Source: Gracilariopsis chorda
Lineage: Eukaryota > Rhodophyta > Florideophyceae > Gracilariales > Gracilariaceae
NCBI GenBank assembly: GCA_003194525.1
Contig: NBIV01000015.1
Coordinates: forward strand, 434,001 to 498,000
Direction of reading: 5' to 3'
DNA length: 64,000 nt
Part shown: positions 51,134 to 62,100 of the stretch, in pieces
How the letters are laid out: each line of letters opens with the position of its first letter
How positions within the stretch are numbered: the stretch's first letter is position 1
The notes under the pieces: model-generated
Database searches by the model: none
Told to the model about the DNA's origin: nothing
What the model saw: the letters and a program-made list of their open reading frames with translations, nothing else
Program-made: the position numbers and the translations under genes

Positions 51134-53546
51134 CCTAAATTTTGTTAATGGCAGGGAGGCCTTGCACGAAACAGGAGTTTTGCATGCGCGCATAGAGGCA
51201 TGCAAGGCGGTTTCTTGGCGCAACGCCTCTATTCCATGAAAAACGCCCCCCTCATAGGTATGCGAATGCTTAAAAAGAGAGAGACAAAAATAGGACTTCC
51301 GATTCATCCCTGTGTGGGCGCAGGAAAGAGGGTTCTGCATGCTGCGCCAAAACCAAAATTCGCTCGATAGGCTTAATGATGTAGCATGCGTAGGACTAGT
51401 TACAAGAGTAAAGATGAACCCTAAAATCTTAGCGTCGGCACCCGCTGTGATACGACTGAGGTACAAAGATCTCCGGCCAGGCACTGATGTGAGCATGTGC
51501 ACAGATACTTTTAGTAGGCTCCCGCACTCGCATGGAGCTGCTACGTGCGTCTCTCTCTTTTTTAAGTGTGGAGCAATATCCCTAGGCGGGAAATCCCCAA
51601 GGTGGTCGCAGCTTGTCGTCTTGTGCGGTAGGCGCAGTGACAGGGCGCTTCGTACCAAATGGTGTTCGGGTGTAAACCTGAGGTCTTTTCCGGCTATACC
51701 GACGGAGGTGATACCAAGAATCGGGTTACCAGCTGGTCAACGTAGTGCATTGGTCCGTTTGAGCGGTGGTCTAGTCCACGGAGAGTCCAGAAAGGAAAAC
51801 GAGAAAAAGGTGAGAAACTTGAAGGGATGGTACAACCCGGTGGGTCGTGCGGAAAGCCAAAAGAGACCCGGCGGTGGGGGTTGTTGCCGTGTCAGCCAGT
51901 ATGGCCAAAATCAATACTGAGTCGAACGGCTATCTGTTCCCACAATGGAAAGTAACCAAAAAGGAAAAAAAAAGTGAACAATTGGCGAATCCACCACAGA
52001 AGACAGATCAGCGGTCCTTCGTGATACTGTGCGGTTGAGTATACCGAGACCGAACGCCGTGAAACCCAAGCAGCAGTTTGTCACTTCGATCAGGCGATAA
52101 ACTCAGAGCCGAGTCACAGCTTGTCTTTACTTCAGGTTGCAACAATAAACTAAGAAAACTACTACAGTAGTGTGCCACAATTGTGTTTCACACACCTGTG
52201 TCACTGGGCGGCACTGCCAGCCACGGCACAACACGGCACTTATGAATCATGCCAAACATGAATAATATCCGTACGCTTGTCACGCGTCCATCTGTTCCAG
52301 ATACCACAGACGTCACCCACGAAGGTTCCTAAAATACCAGTTAAAATTCATATCGAATTTGACGGAATATTTCCGAAGGTCCACTCATACCTGAGTTGAA
52401 CCGATACCACGTCGATCCACCTCGCCTAGAGGGTATGCCCGCACGCATTTCTCTTCAGTAAGGTCGGTAGCTAAAAGGGTAGCGGTCGAACCGGCTTTAT
52501 TTGAGAAATGAGCTAATTTGAAACGAGTCGTTTGCCAAAGAGAAGGCTGATCCAGAGCAAACCCCGTTCTTCGCTTTAGGAATTAGCCAATTTCTGGTTT
52601 TGTAAACTTTCGACTTCTAGCGCATATCCAAATTACCAGTGATTGTCTCTCAAATTGTCCATTTCAGGAACTTTGTGTCTACGGAAGTGCCAGAATCGGC
52701 AAAAATGTAATTTTGTATAAGGCCTGAGAACTGGAAAGTGAAGCACTCAAAGGAGAAAGCTCGTGGGTCTTCTGTCCGGAAGACAAAAAAAGCGTTTCGG
52801 CTGTACAAAGAAGCATATTAGTTGTGGTAAACATTTATTGTGTAGCTGTTTGCTTTTTTTTCCGAATACACGGACCAAACGCTTTTACTCTTGCATTACA
52901 TTGAAGAAAGCAATAATGTCCGTTACCGTAACATTGGCGCACGTAATAAGTTAGTTTTACAATATTATGCTCTATTGCGGTTCAAAGTAACAATAGCCTG
53001 TGCCACTATCGCAAAACAGAACGCAAGTTTTAAGATAAAAAGTCCAAGTTCGTCTTCGTCTCAAATTAACCACTTCGTCGTCTACCGTCGATGCTGGCGT
53101 ACCAAGAAGCTACACAAAATTTTACATATTTTAAGGTCATGAATGTGTTCTAAAGCCTTTCTGACCGCTAGCTTTGTACCAATGGTGCCGTTACAAAGGT
53201 ACTTTTGTGTTAAACTGTTCACGGAAGTGATGGAGAGCTCATGGGTGAAGTGGTGTGGTCCCTTCTCTGTCGAAGGACTCCATCATCCTCACCTCTTTAT
53301 AGCAAACTGCAGACTGTCTTTGACTCATAACAACATCTGTAGAATCAAAAACTCCTAATGGCTAGAAGAGACACAGAACGTTACTAAACGAGCTTACAGT
53401 GCTACGACCGTAACTGTATTCTCGACAACTAGCTTGAATTCCAGACTACATGTAAGTAGATTGTGTAGCGTGGTTGGATTTCACTCCCTCTCCCCCCTCG
53501 GACCTTGCAGGGAGGGCAGATCAGCGAGGTCATTTATTTATTGCCT

Positions 53547-53586
53547 CCAGTTGGAAGGAGGGGAGTGTACTCTACGTTCCAACTGG
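53547..53586. repeat. Inverted repeat with 10-bp arms
   Basis: CCAGTTGGAA at 53547-53556 and its exact reverse complement TTCCAACTGG at 53577-53586, separated by 20 nt. It may be a stem-loop or the relic of a small element's ends; it lies about 200 bp left of the Harbinger-type pseudogene. Confidence 0.85.
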
Positions 53587-53793
53587 TGGCGGGCGTGGCT
53601 CCATTCACAGACTGGCTTGAAGTGCTACATGCATGATTGTACTTGTGGGTTTACGCAGAGACAAAATTCTGTGCACATGTTGACTCGCACTGTCATGCAA
53701 TGACAGTAAATGTCACCTAGGCAAGAACGTTTCAGAATTCTCCAATAGGGATTACGCACAGTCTGACATGAATAACTTGAGAGTACGAGTCAA

Positions 53794-54987
53794 GTGAGGC
53801 TTTCTACAATAGTACATCTACAGGCATCAACTCCATGCCACACAGTCGACAACGTGATGTTACGCAATCGATCAAAAGCAAGACTCCGCTGCTGGAGTTC
53901 TGTGGCTCTTTCTCTCGGAAAGCGACGAACAAACGCTCGACATGCGCGTTCAAGCCATTCCAAAGCTCTCTGGTTCGCCGTCCAGCAGTACGCTCATGCA
54001 AGAGCAGACGATCCAAACCTAATAAACCGTCGAAACCGCATCAGTTCTGGGCCATTTGACTTTAAATGTAACGCATACAGTGATGCTGACTGCCTCTCAC
54101 AGTTAAGTTTTCGCAAGTACGACGTTGAAAGGCTCATCCCGGTACTGGCATGGCCCACTGGCAAAACATCTAAAGAGAGCAACCACTACAGCTTTGATGC
54201 CAGCTTGGAAGCTTGCATGATACTACGTCGTCTAGCGTCTCCCACACGCAGGTGATATCTCGAGGAAATGTTTGGGAAGCATGCTTCAGCGTTGTCTGAG
54301 ACATTCTGGGAAGGAATCGAACATTTTCTGGGCTGTCTGGGTCAACTTCTCACAAGCTGTATTGAGTCAGATTATGTGAGGGCAAAATTAGATCGTTACG
54401 CATCATGCGTCTTCGCGAAAAACTGCTGCATTCAGAATTATGTAGGCTTTATTGACGGGACTGTCATCGGGATCGCGCGCCCTGGAGGTAACATGGCGCA
54501 GATGTCTGCATAGATCGGACACAAGCTGAAGCACGCGCTGAACTATCAAGCTGTCAACACACCCGACGGCATCGTAGTTCAATTTTTTAGACCTTTAGAA
54601 GGACGAAGTCATGATTGGACTCTCTATGCACAGAGTGACCTTGACTCTGTGCTCCCTGAGGTCCTCGAGGTTTCTTCGCAGTGCTATTGTATTTATTGAG
54701 ATTCTGGCTACATTCGGTGGTGGTACATGGAGGTACCACACCAAGGCATTAATCTCACTCGAGCACAGAACGCCATCAACAAGGCTGTTTCATCCGTTTG
54801 CATCACTGCAGAATGGATTTTCAAGAAGGTGAAGCTTTATTTTCCTACAATGGACTACAAGCGCAAACTAAAAGCACATGAGGTACCAGTAAGAATGCTA
54901 TATTCTACATGCGTGCTTCTCTGTAACATGCGTAACTGCATATACAGGAACCAGATTGCCCGCTATTTGGACTGTGCATCCCCATAA
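53794..54987 (+). pseudogene. PIF/Harbinger-type DDE transposase with three nonsense codons
   Basis: One continuous reading frame of 398 codons contains the Harbinger/DDE_4 landmarks. These are SFRKYDVERLIPVLAWP, then EACMILRRLASPTRR, the YLEEMFGKHASALSETFWEG block, NYVGFIDGTVIGIARPGG (first catalytic Asp), KLKHALNYQAVNTPDGIV and GRSHDWTLYAQS (second Asp). The C-terminus carries a run beginning DSGYIRWW. It is interrupted in frame by TGA (54253-54255), TAG (54511-54513) and TGA (54697-54699), with no frameshift needed. The stop positions fit single-base changes of conserved residues (for example a Gly before DSGY). No terminal inverted repeats or TTA-type target duplication were found. Confidence 0.85.
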
Positions 54988-55137
54988 CTAAGCCAATATA
55001 TAGAGCAACACCAGTGAGCAGGACCGAAGCGTAAACCACTGCGCAATAAATCTTGGGAAAGCTGCTTTGTCTTCGCTCGACGGGTGTCATAAAGGTCTAT
55101 TTCTCTAAAAAGGCCATCCTCATGAGCTTGAACTTTC

Positions 55138-55956
55138 CTAGGTCATGTTTGACAGCTGCTTCGCGCTCTTCCGGTGCTCTTGGTGCTCTTCAACGCGCTC
55201 TGCTCGCGTTTGATCACTCTCTTCCTTTCTTTCCTGCCGCTGCTGCTCGTAACCTTCCTTCTCAAAGCAAAGCCTCTCCCTGTCGAGTTTTATTCGCTCC
55301 ATATCTGCATCACGTAGGTGCAATCAAAACTGTTCCACTTCATGCATCACATGCGGTGACGTTGATATACGACGTATTTTCCTTGCGAAGGCATTGCTGT
55401 ACTGCACTCTCCATATTCGTTGTCGTCATCTTCCTCTCCTCTAACTCTCCTACAAGCCACATCCACTAATACAATCCCCGCCCCTTCATTCGCCTCATCC
55501 AATTCCCTACGCTCCTTTCTCTATGCGGTCTTCTGAGTATTAAAGTCATCTCTTGCTTCGCGCATAGTCATCAGCAACTCGTTAAGCTCCCCCATCTTTC
55601 CTCCAGACACACCAGATAGTAGCCTGTTCTCTTTATCTTCATTGTCAAACACTTCTTGTAAACGTTTATGTTTGTCCTGTACGCTCTTTCATGTGACTCT
55701 TGAGCCCATTTTCGGATTGTTTTCGGCTGCTTCAGCGGCTCTCAAAGCGCGTTCTCGTCGTACCAAACGCAGCAACGTGCACTTTTGCCACAGCTACTCC
55801 TCGTGTGATGATAACATCTTCCTCTGCTGTGAAGCGCAAATGGCGGCCGAGACGAACTGTGGTTTTCGTTTTAAACGGTGCAGCTTCGGCGGTTGAAGCA
55901 ACTGGTGCGGAGGGCGAGATGTATGGAGCCTGCGAATGGAGACTATGGAAACTCAC
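55138..55956 (-). pseudogene. Second ORF of the Harbinger element (SANT/coiled-coil type), decayed
   Basis: Facing the transposase on the opposite strand are fragments of a protein of the kind that accompanies Harbinger transposases. From right to left: LRFTAEEDVIITRGVAVAKV looks like a SANT/trihelix start. Next, in another frame, come KHKRLQEVFDNEDKENRLL and GELNELLMTMREARDDFN with one stop. A charged coiled coil then ends near 55138 (ERIKLDRERLCFEKEGYEQQ). Stops and frame changes interrupt it. Position and composition argue that it belongs to the same element as the transposase. Confidence 0.6.
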
Positions 55957-56560
55957 TGTAGTGCATTGCCCGGAAGCGGGAGTGCACCGAAAGACGTTCG
56001 GGATCTTTCCTCGTTAGAGGTGAGCCCAGTTGGGTAGAGCCCTCCCAGGAGTGGCACGACTATGTCGGGTTGTAAGGCCGAGGCCACCCGTCGCGACTTG
56101 CGCAGGGAGGTTGAGGCAAGAATCGGGTATCCGCAGGAGCGGTGTATGGGGGTGGTCGTCCTCTAGAGAGATGAGGTTTCCACGTTAGTGGCACCCGCGA
56201 ACACGAGCCGTGGGTAGCGGGAAAGCCACCCTGTAAAGGAAAAAATAATGGGGAGCGGATTCACGAGAGTCATGTGGTGCAATGCCCCAAAGGGGAAAAA
56301 CACCGAAAGACGTTCGGGATCTTCCTCTCACGAGGTGAACCCAGTTGGGTAGAGCCCTCCCAGAGGTGTCACGGTGAAGCCGGTTTGTAAGACCAGGGAC
56401 ACCTGTCGCGACTCGCGCAGGGAGGTGAAGGCGAAGGATCGGTATCCGCGTGAGCGGGGTGTGATCCTCAGTAGAGGTATGTTTCCACGTAAGTGGGGGT
56501 GTGTGAGCGGATGCGCACACGAGGGCCGCAGGTAGCGGGAGGTGCTACCCTAAAAAGGGG
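55957..56560. repeat. 316-bp tandem repeat, two diverged copies
   Basis: Blocks at 55961, 55985, 56025 and so on recur exactly 316 bp later (56277, 56301, 56341). Identical stretches include CACCGAAAGACGTTCGGGAT, CCCAGTTGGGTAGAGCCCTC and GCGCAGGGAGG. The copies differ by scattered substitutions and small indels. Each copy contains several short hairpins (for example CCGAA-AGACG-TTCGG). It begins where the Harbinger relic ends and leads into the retroelement. It may be part of its long terminal repeat or leader, or a mini-satellite; a third diverged relative may lie near 51.7 kb. Confidence 0.75.
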
Positions 56561-56843
56561 GAAAAGGAAGGGCGAAGAGGAGGAAAAGGAAGGACGAAGT
56601 GAGTCGCGAGAGCGACGAACAGATACGGCAATGCCGGTGGACAGGACTCCCTATACAGGGCGAAACACCAATATGATTGGAACAATTATACTCCCAAAAA
56701 TGGGCTTCTTTAGATGTGCAAGGGGGTTAGATGTCCCGTGGTTTACGGCGTTTGCCTCCAAGGAGGAGTAGAGTACGCGCGCAAGCGGCAACAACTAGAG
56801 CCAATTCCCCAGGTTGGGGTCCATTCTTGGGGAAGGTTTACTG

Positions 56844-56868
56844 GTGCGACGGCAGTGCGCCGTCGCAC
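56844..56868. repeat. Strong hairpin, 10-bp perfect stem
   Basis: GTGCGACGGC (56844-56853), loop AGTGC, GCCGTCGCAC (56859-56868). It lies in the leader of the + strand ORF and is the strongest of the many stem-loops in the block. Confidence 0.9.
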
Positions 56869-57265
56869 TAAGTACTAGCTTCCCAGAAATGGGTGTGAAA
56901 ATAATAAATAATATCAACTGAAATACTCCACATTTCGTGGCAACATCCACTACTGTGGCCAACCGCCAATCGGCCCAAAACCGTGTCCCACGTGTCCATA
57001 CCCACCATTGTGGGGCGTAGTTCATACACACACTACACAACCGATAATATCGGGAAAACGGTCAAGTACCCAGAATCCCTCCCTGAGGGCGTTGCACTTC
57101 ATATCCCCCCCCTAAGACGGGAAAACGACCGCGGACGCGGAGGATTCCCAGACGGAAATGGGTGATAAAAGCGCGTGCTCTGTCTCCGGTTCTCCGGTAA
57201 ATCTCTCTGCACCAGAGTCACCAAGCGCACAAACGACAACAACAGCCACCCTCGACAAGTGAGAA

Positions 57266-58945
57266 ATGAGCGACAACAACAACATCAACAACCAAAGCCA
57301 ACCTCCGAGGCCTCTCGGGCGATACACCACCGGTTTCCGGTCAGTTCCCCTGCCCCAGGGCGATCGACATCTGGTACAACCGGGGAATATGGCTGCTGCA
57401 GCCGACCATCCCTTCGCACTACCACCTTCGGTGGTGTCCTCCGGAACCGCTCCGGCGTTCAACTGGCCAACCTACAACACCCTGGTGGGGCTCAACCCGA
57501 TGAATCGGAATCACGCGTCGCGCCTGCGCCTTGCCCCGTGGTTTCACCCGGTCGCTGTGCTCAATGAGGGATTGGTCGCCGCTTATGCGGATGGCTCAGA
57601 CACCCTTCCGGGGGATCTGCCCCGAGCAGTCACCACATCGTGGGATTGGCGTCACCGGATTGCGATTCCGCGTCACCACCTCCGAAGGAATTCGGGCGAG
57701 ACCGTCGCTGCGGCGCAGACCGCGTTGACGCGCATGGCATACCAACGGCAGAGCCGGGCTCCATTCGATGTACCGGTCCCACCGTAGTTCGGCTTCGACG
57801 TTAGCCACTTCCGCACTCGCGGGGAGATCGGATACGGTGACAACCTGTTCCGCCTCGAGACCCTCGCTTGGAGGAATTTCCCCGCAGCGCGGCAAGAAGC
57901 CCTTTGTTGGGAGCGACCGATTATTCGGGCGGAGTTCAGGTATCTTCCCCGGCAATACTGGTCCAACTTTCTCCAAAACTTCATCCGCTACGAGCGGCGT
58001 TGGCGATCCCGATTCGGGTATTTCATCCCGTATCAGAACGTGGAGATAGAGCGGATTGCGCCGCCTCACCGACTAGGTCGGTATGTAGCACTCCCCGAGT
58101 GGTGGCGCTTCCACTAATCCTGCCGGGGGTGCTACATAGAACTCCGGCCGGTACTTACGTACCTCGGTTCGCTGCTCATGCAGGATCCCCGGTCGGGGTT
58201 GTGGTCCGTAGTGGTTACGGAGTGGGCGGCCCACACTGTGGCTTATATCCTCAACGAGGCGTACGACCAGTATCGTCTCTGGTTCCTTCAACCGCGTGTG
58301 CGGGCAGCGATCCAAAACCTGGAACTTCGCATCCCCCTTGGGGGCCAGGCCAACAATGAAGAGGTCCTCCAATTACTTGGGTACATCGACAGCGTTAGCT
58401 GGAGTGAGGTCCCGCTGGAGCAAAGCGGTCGTCTGGATGGCGGCAGCGGTAACACCGGTGGTCCGGGACTCGGTAGAAACACCGCCCTTGCGGGGGATTT
58501 TATCTACTTCGACCCCTGGGAGTTCCGGGAAATTTCCTCCGAGGAGGCGCGCGAGCTTCGCGATTCGCCCTGGCATGTGCCGGAAGACCACCCGGTGGGG
58601 TACGTCGATTCTGACGACTACTACCGCGCATACGGCGGGGATGACCCAATGGTCGATAACGAACCGGAAGAACCCGGGGAGATGGACGTAGAGGAAACCG
58701 GCGCTAGCGCGGAAGCTTTCCCAGAGGGGGTATCTCCGGCCGAGCCGGCTGCTGACCCTTCGGCGGCAAGTGCCGGACCTTCTATCCCCAGCGGGGTGAC
58801 GGCGAATGAAAACGAGATCATCGCACGTTTTCTCCGGGGTGCCGGTCTTAGCGCTGCCGAGGTATCGGGGGATGTCACCACCATGGCGGACGCGTTGGCC
58901 TACCGCCTTGCTGGTGGTTACGCCCCGGGCAACGGCGAAGAGTGA
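57266..58945 (+). pseudogene. Opposite-strand ORF of the retroelement (559 codons, two in-frame stops)
   Basis: A single frame starts with MSDNNNINNQSQPPRPLG and ends at 58945. It is protein-like throughout apart from TAG at 57785-57787 and TAA at 58115-58117. After each stop the sequence continues coherently: FGFDVSHFRTRGEIGYGD after the first, CYIELRPVLTYLGSLLMQDP after the second. The N-terminal part is Asn/Gln/Pro-rich. The middle is rich in Trp, Tyr and Arg (RYLPRQYWSNFLQNFIRYER). The last 130 residues are acidic and Pro/Ala-rich. No zinc knuckle or protease is visible, so it is not a clear gag. It runs tail to tail with pol and has its own AATAAA signal. I cannot assign a function; some plant gypsy lineages carry an antisense ORF in the same place. 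Confidence 0.65.
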
Positions 58946-59032
58946 GCCCCTTTTGTCCAGGGTCCTGGTGTTCCTTCCCTGGCTATGCCAGTTAGTGTAG
59001 TGTAGTATTGTGGGGAGCTAGCTGCTCCCTTG

Positions 59033-59038
59033 AATAAA
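59033..59038 (+). terminator. AATAAA polyadenylation signal of the + strand ORF
   Basis: AATAAA lies 88 bp after the stop of the opposite-strand ORF and 99 bp before the end of the convergent pol frame. It sits next to a stem-loop (GGAGC-TAGCT-GCTCC), as expected of a cleavage and polyadenylation signal. Confidence 0.5.
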
Positions 59039-59136
59039 CTTTCCCGTTTAGAACGGTGCTTCTCGGTTGAGTTCCCCGTCTTCGACGGACCTTGCCTTGT
59101 TATCCTTTCCTATCGCTCTCCGCTCGCGCGGCAACG

Positions 59137-62100
59137 TTACCCAACTTGGGCATTAACCAGCGCGGCTGGGGCTGCAGTTCCCGTTTGACGGTGGTATCGC
59201 AGGACCTGCGACCGTGGGAGGTGTTCAATTGGCTCCCACGTATCCCCACTGGGGTCGTACCCGTACCAGCGGACGCGGTATTGTAGAATACCATCCTGGT
59301 CCCAGGTGTGTCCGACAAGTCGGTCTACTACGAACTCTCGTTCGTAGACCTGCCGGCCGTGCCGGGTGGTGGTTGTACTTCCTTGCGGGGGCTGCCCGCT
59401 GTGCAGTATAATGTCCCTTAGCAGGGTGTTCCGCGATACCTCGGGCGTTGCCGTGCGCTGTGATAGCGGCCGCTGCTCATGCGGGAAGATATCCCTCAAG
59501 AGGGTGTGTGGTGCCACGGTTTTCACCGGCAAGTCATTCCCCATTATGGCAGGTTCATTTCCACTTTCGTGGTATTGCGGGCGAACCGCCAGTCGGCGGG
59601 GGACTTGGGCTCCGCCTTTGCGGTTGAGCTCACGAACCGCGAGTTTGCGGGAAGATGACTGCTCCTGCCGAATCGGCATTTCCACAATCCCCTGGGGGGT
59701 CCCGTGCGACACGGTGATTGGGTGGCAAACCGCCTCCCTTCCAGGCGCACGAGCGCTCTGCACCATACGTTCCGGCGATGCCGTGGTGTCCCCGGCTACT
59801 GATGGGTTGCCTGGGGCTAACTCCGGTACACCGGTATTTTGGTCAAAATTTCCCTTTGGGGGGTGCCGGGCAGGTGCCGATGACACCCTTTTCAGGGGCT
59901 TGGCCACTAAGTGCGGTGCACCGTCTCCACGCGGAGGAGCAGCGTCCGGTATGACCGGTTTCGAGCGTGCGATGGCGTGCGCTTTTTTTGAGTTCCTCGG
60001 TTCCTCCCCGCAGCGTTGCGGGGGTTGGCGCAAATTATTCCCCGTAGCGGGGGCTACGATTCCGTCAACGACAGGAGGCGTTTCCGGTGTTTGCGAGCCA
60101 GGGCTTGAAGCTTCGGCTGCGGCTTGGCTGCCTTTTTCCCCAGGTTGGGTGTGGGGATTTCCCAGCGGCGCTGGTGTATCTGGGCGCCTCTTCTCCGCAA
60201 GGCGCGGGTCTGATCGACCTGATTGAACCGCTTCCGCGGGGACTTCCGCCAACGGCGGCTTCGAGGCACCGCCCTGCTCAGGGGACTGAGGGCGATCGTT
60301 GCTGTACTCCCGTAACGGGGATCCCTCCCTGACAGAGGTGTGCGGTAGCTGCGTTTCAACTTCCCGTTGCGACGGCGATATCGTTCCTCGAAAACGAGTG
60401 TTCTCCTCCCCCTTCTTAGACGGGGCGGCGGGATAAGGGATAAAATTCCCCGCCTGGTGGGTATAAATGCGCGCCAGTGGAGCAGACGTGGTAGGGGCGG
60501 GCGCTGAGAGGCCCGAATTACCCGGCTGAGTCGGTGAGTCCGACAGAGTGGGTAGGTCTGAGAGTCCCGGGCTGGGTTGTGGTAGTACCGTAGGCCTAGT
60601 ACTCCCGGATGGTTCCGGTGTTGCAGAGTCCGTAGAAACGGGGTTGCTTGGATCCAGGACTACCTCTGACGAGGGAGGAGGGGCAAGGACAACACGATCA
60701 CGGGAAATCCGTTCGTGCGTGTCGCCCATCTCTACCACGACAGTGTCGGTGTTTACAGAGATGACCTTGAATGGTCCATCCGCCACAGGCGAGAGTTTAT
60801 GGCGCTTTTCCCGTTCCGGGTTGTAGTACTCCTTCTTGATGAAGACGTAGTTATTCGCCCAAATCGGGGACGGTTTCCCTCGCAAGCGAGCATCAAAATC
60901 CCGCTTGTAAGCGGCTTCGGCCCGTGCCATCGACATCCGCGCAGCGGGGACCAGCTTGGACAGCCATTGCTTCCATTGCTGCCGGTAGATACCCACAGAT
61001 GGGAAATTGTCCAAGGTAGCTTGGGGTTCCAGCGCCACAGGCGGGGGTGTTCTAGATAGAACCAACTCGAATGGCGAAACTCCGGTAGTCCGGTGTACCT
61101 GCGTATTGTACGCGTAGGTTACCGCATCAGCGTACATGTCCCAGTTCTTTGGGTGGTCTGCGACGTAGGAACGTTACGCCACGAGTAACGTCCGGTTAAA
61201 CCGTTCAACTTGCCCATTACACTGGGGGTGGTAGGTAGTCGTGAACAAGTTCTTGACATCCAGGATGCGACAAACATCCTGGAAGAACTTGCTCACGAAC
61301 TGTTTCCCGTTATCGGAGAGCACCTCCACAGGGGGACCGTAGACGAAAATCCAGTGCGTCACCAGAGCCTGGGCCACCGTGAGAGCGGTTATCCTCCGAA
61401 GAGGGACAGTCCGTACCAGCTTAGAAAAGCGGTCGGTAGTGACAAGTAGAAACTTGTTTCCACGTTTCGTGGTGAGTAGTGGTCCGAGAATATCGATCGC
61501 GATAAACTCGAGCGGCGCCCTTGCGGGGAATAGTTTCATCTTCTTCGCATTTTTGCGGAGCTTGACGCGATTCTTCGCGCATTCGCTACAAAACCGCACG
61601 GTTGCGTAGCAATCCACCGCCATGGCGGGCCAATAGGAATCCCTTCGCAGGGTTAGGTAGAGTTTCCTCCCACTTGGGTGACCTCCAATGGGGGCGTAGT
61701 GTGATAGATGTAACACCCGCGACTGCAGGGAATGAGGTACCACAATCTGTGGACGGGCTTCGACCTTCCTTACGAGGTAGCCTTTGTCGTTTACCGCGAA
61801 AGGGAGATCTTCACCACCGTTAAGACGGGCACGAATCCTCGTACAGAATGGGTCGCCGAATTGTTCTCGGATCATTTCTTCCGGTGATACCGGTACAAAG
61901 TTTCCCGGTAACGGGTTCTCAGATTCATCTCGCGATGCGAGTAGTTCGTCAAATTCAGCATCCTCGTCCCAGTTTTCTGGCCCAGCCTCGACGGCACATT
62001 CCGGATCATCCGGGTCTATGGCCATGAAACATGGGACTTCATCATCCTCCGTTTGGAGTGCTTCCCCACTTGTGGGTAACCGCGACAAAGCGTCGGCCTG

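Larger units (their letters stand above)
50654..53793. other. 3.1 kb between two transposon relics; no gene recognised
   Basis: Overlapping ORFs (51312-51920 +, 51104-51658 -) have no protein-like domain. Segment 51690-51800 shares short blocks (CAAGAATCGGGT and a following GAGCGGTG) with the 316-bp tandem repeat at 55957. This suggests a diverged relative. A 10-bp perfect inverted repeat is at 53547-53586. The region is probably old repeat debris. Confidence 0.35.

Noticed and set aside
51312-51920. 202-codon plus-strand ORF
   Set aside because: No recognisable domain, and an equally long ORF opposes it; it lies in repeat debris.
56185-56520. 111-codon minus-strand ORF in the tandem repeat
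   Set aside because: It spans two repeat copies and is not preserved between them; most likely chance.
55957-56560. Hammerhead-type retrozyme
   Set aside because: I looked for the CTGATGA core followed by GAAAC in the tandem units on both strands and did not find it.
56550-56600. Plus-strand purine run as the polypurine tract of the gypsy element
   Set aside because: It is purine-rich on the strand opposite to pol sense, so it cannot prime plus-strand synthesis for this pol orientation unless it belongs to another element.
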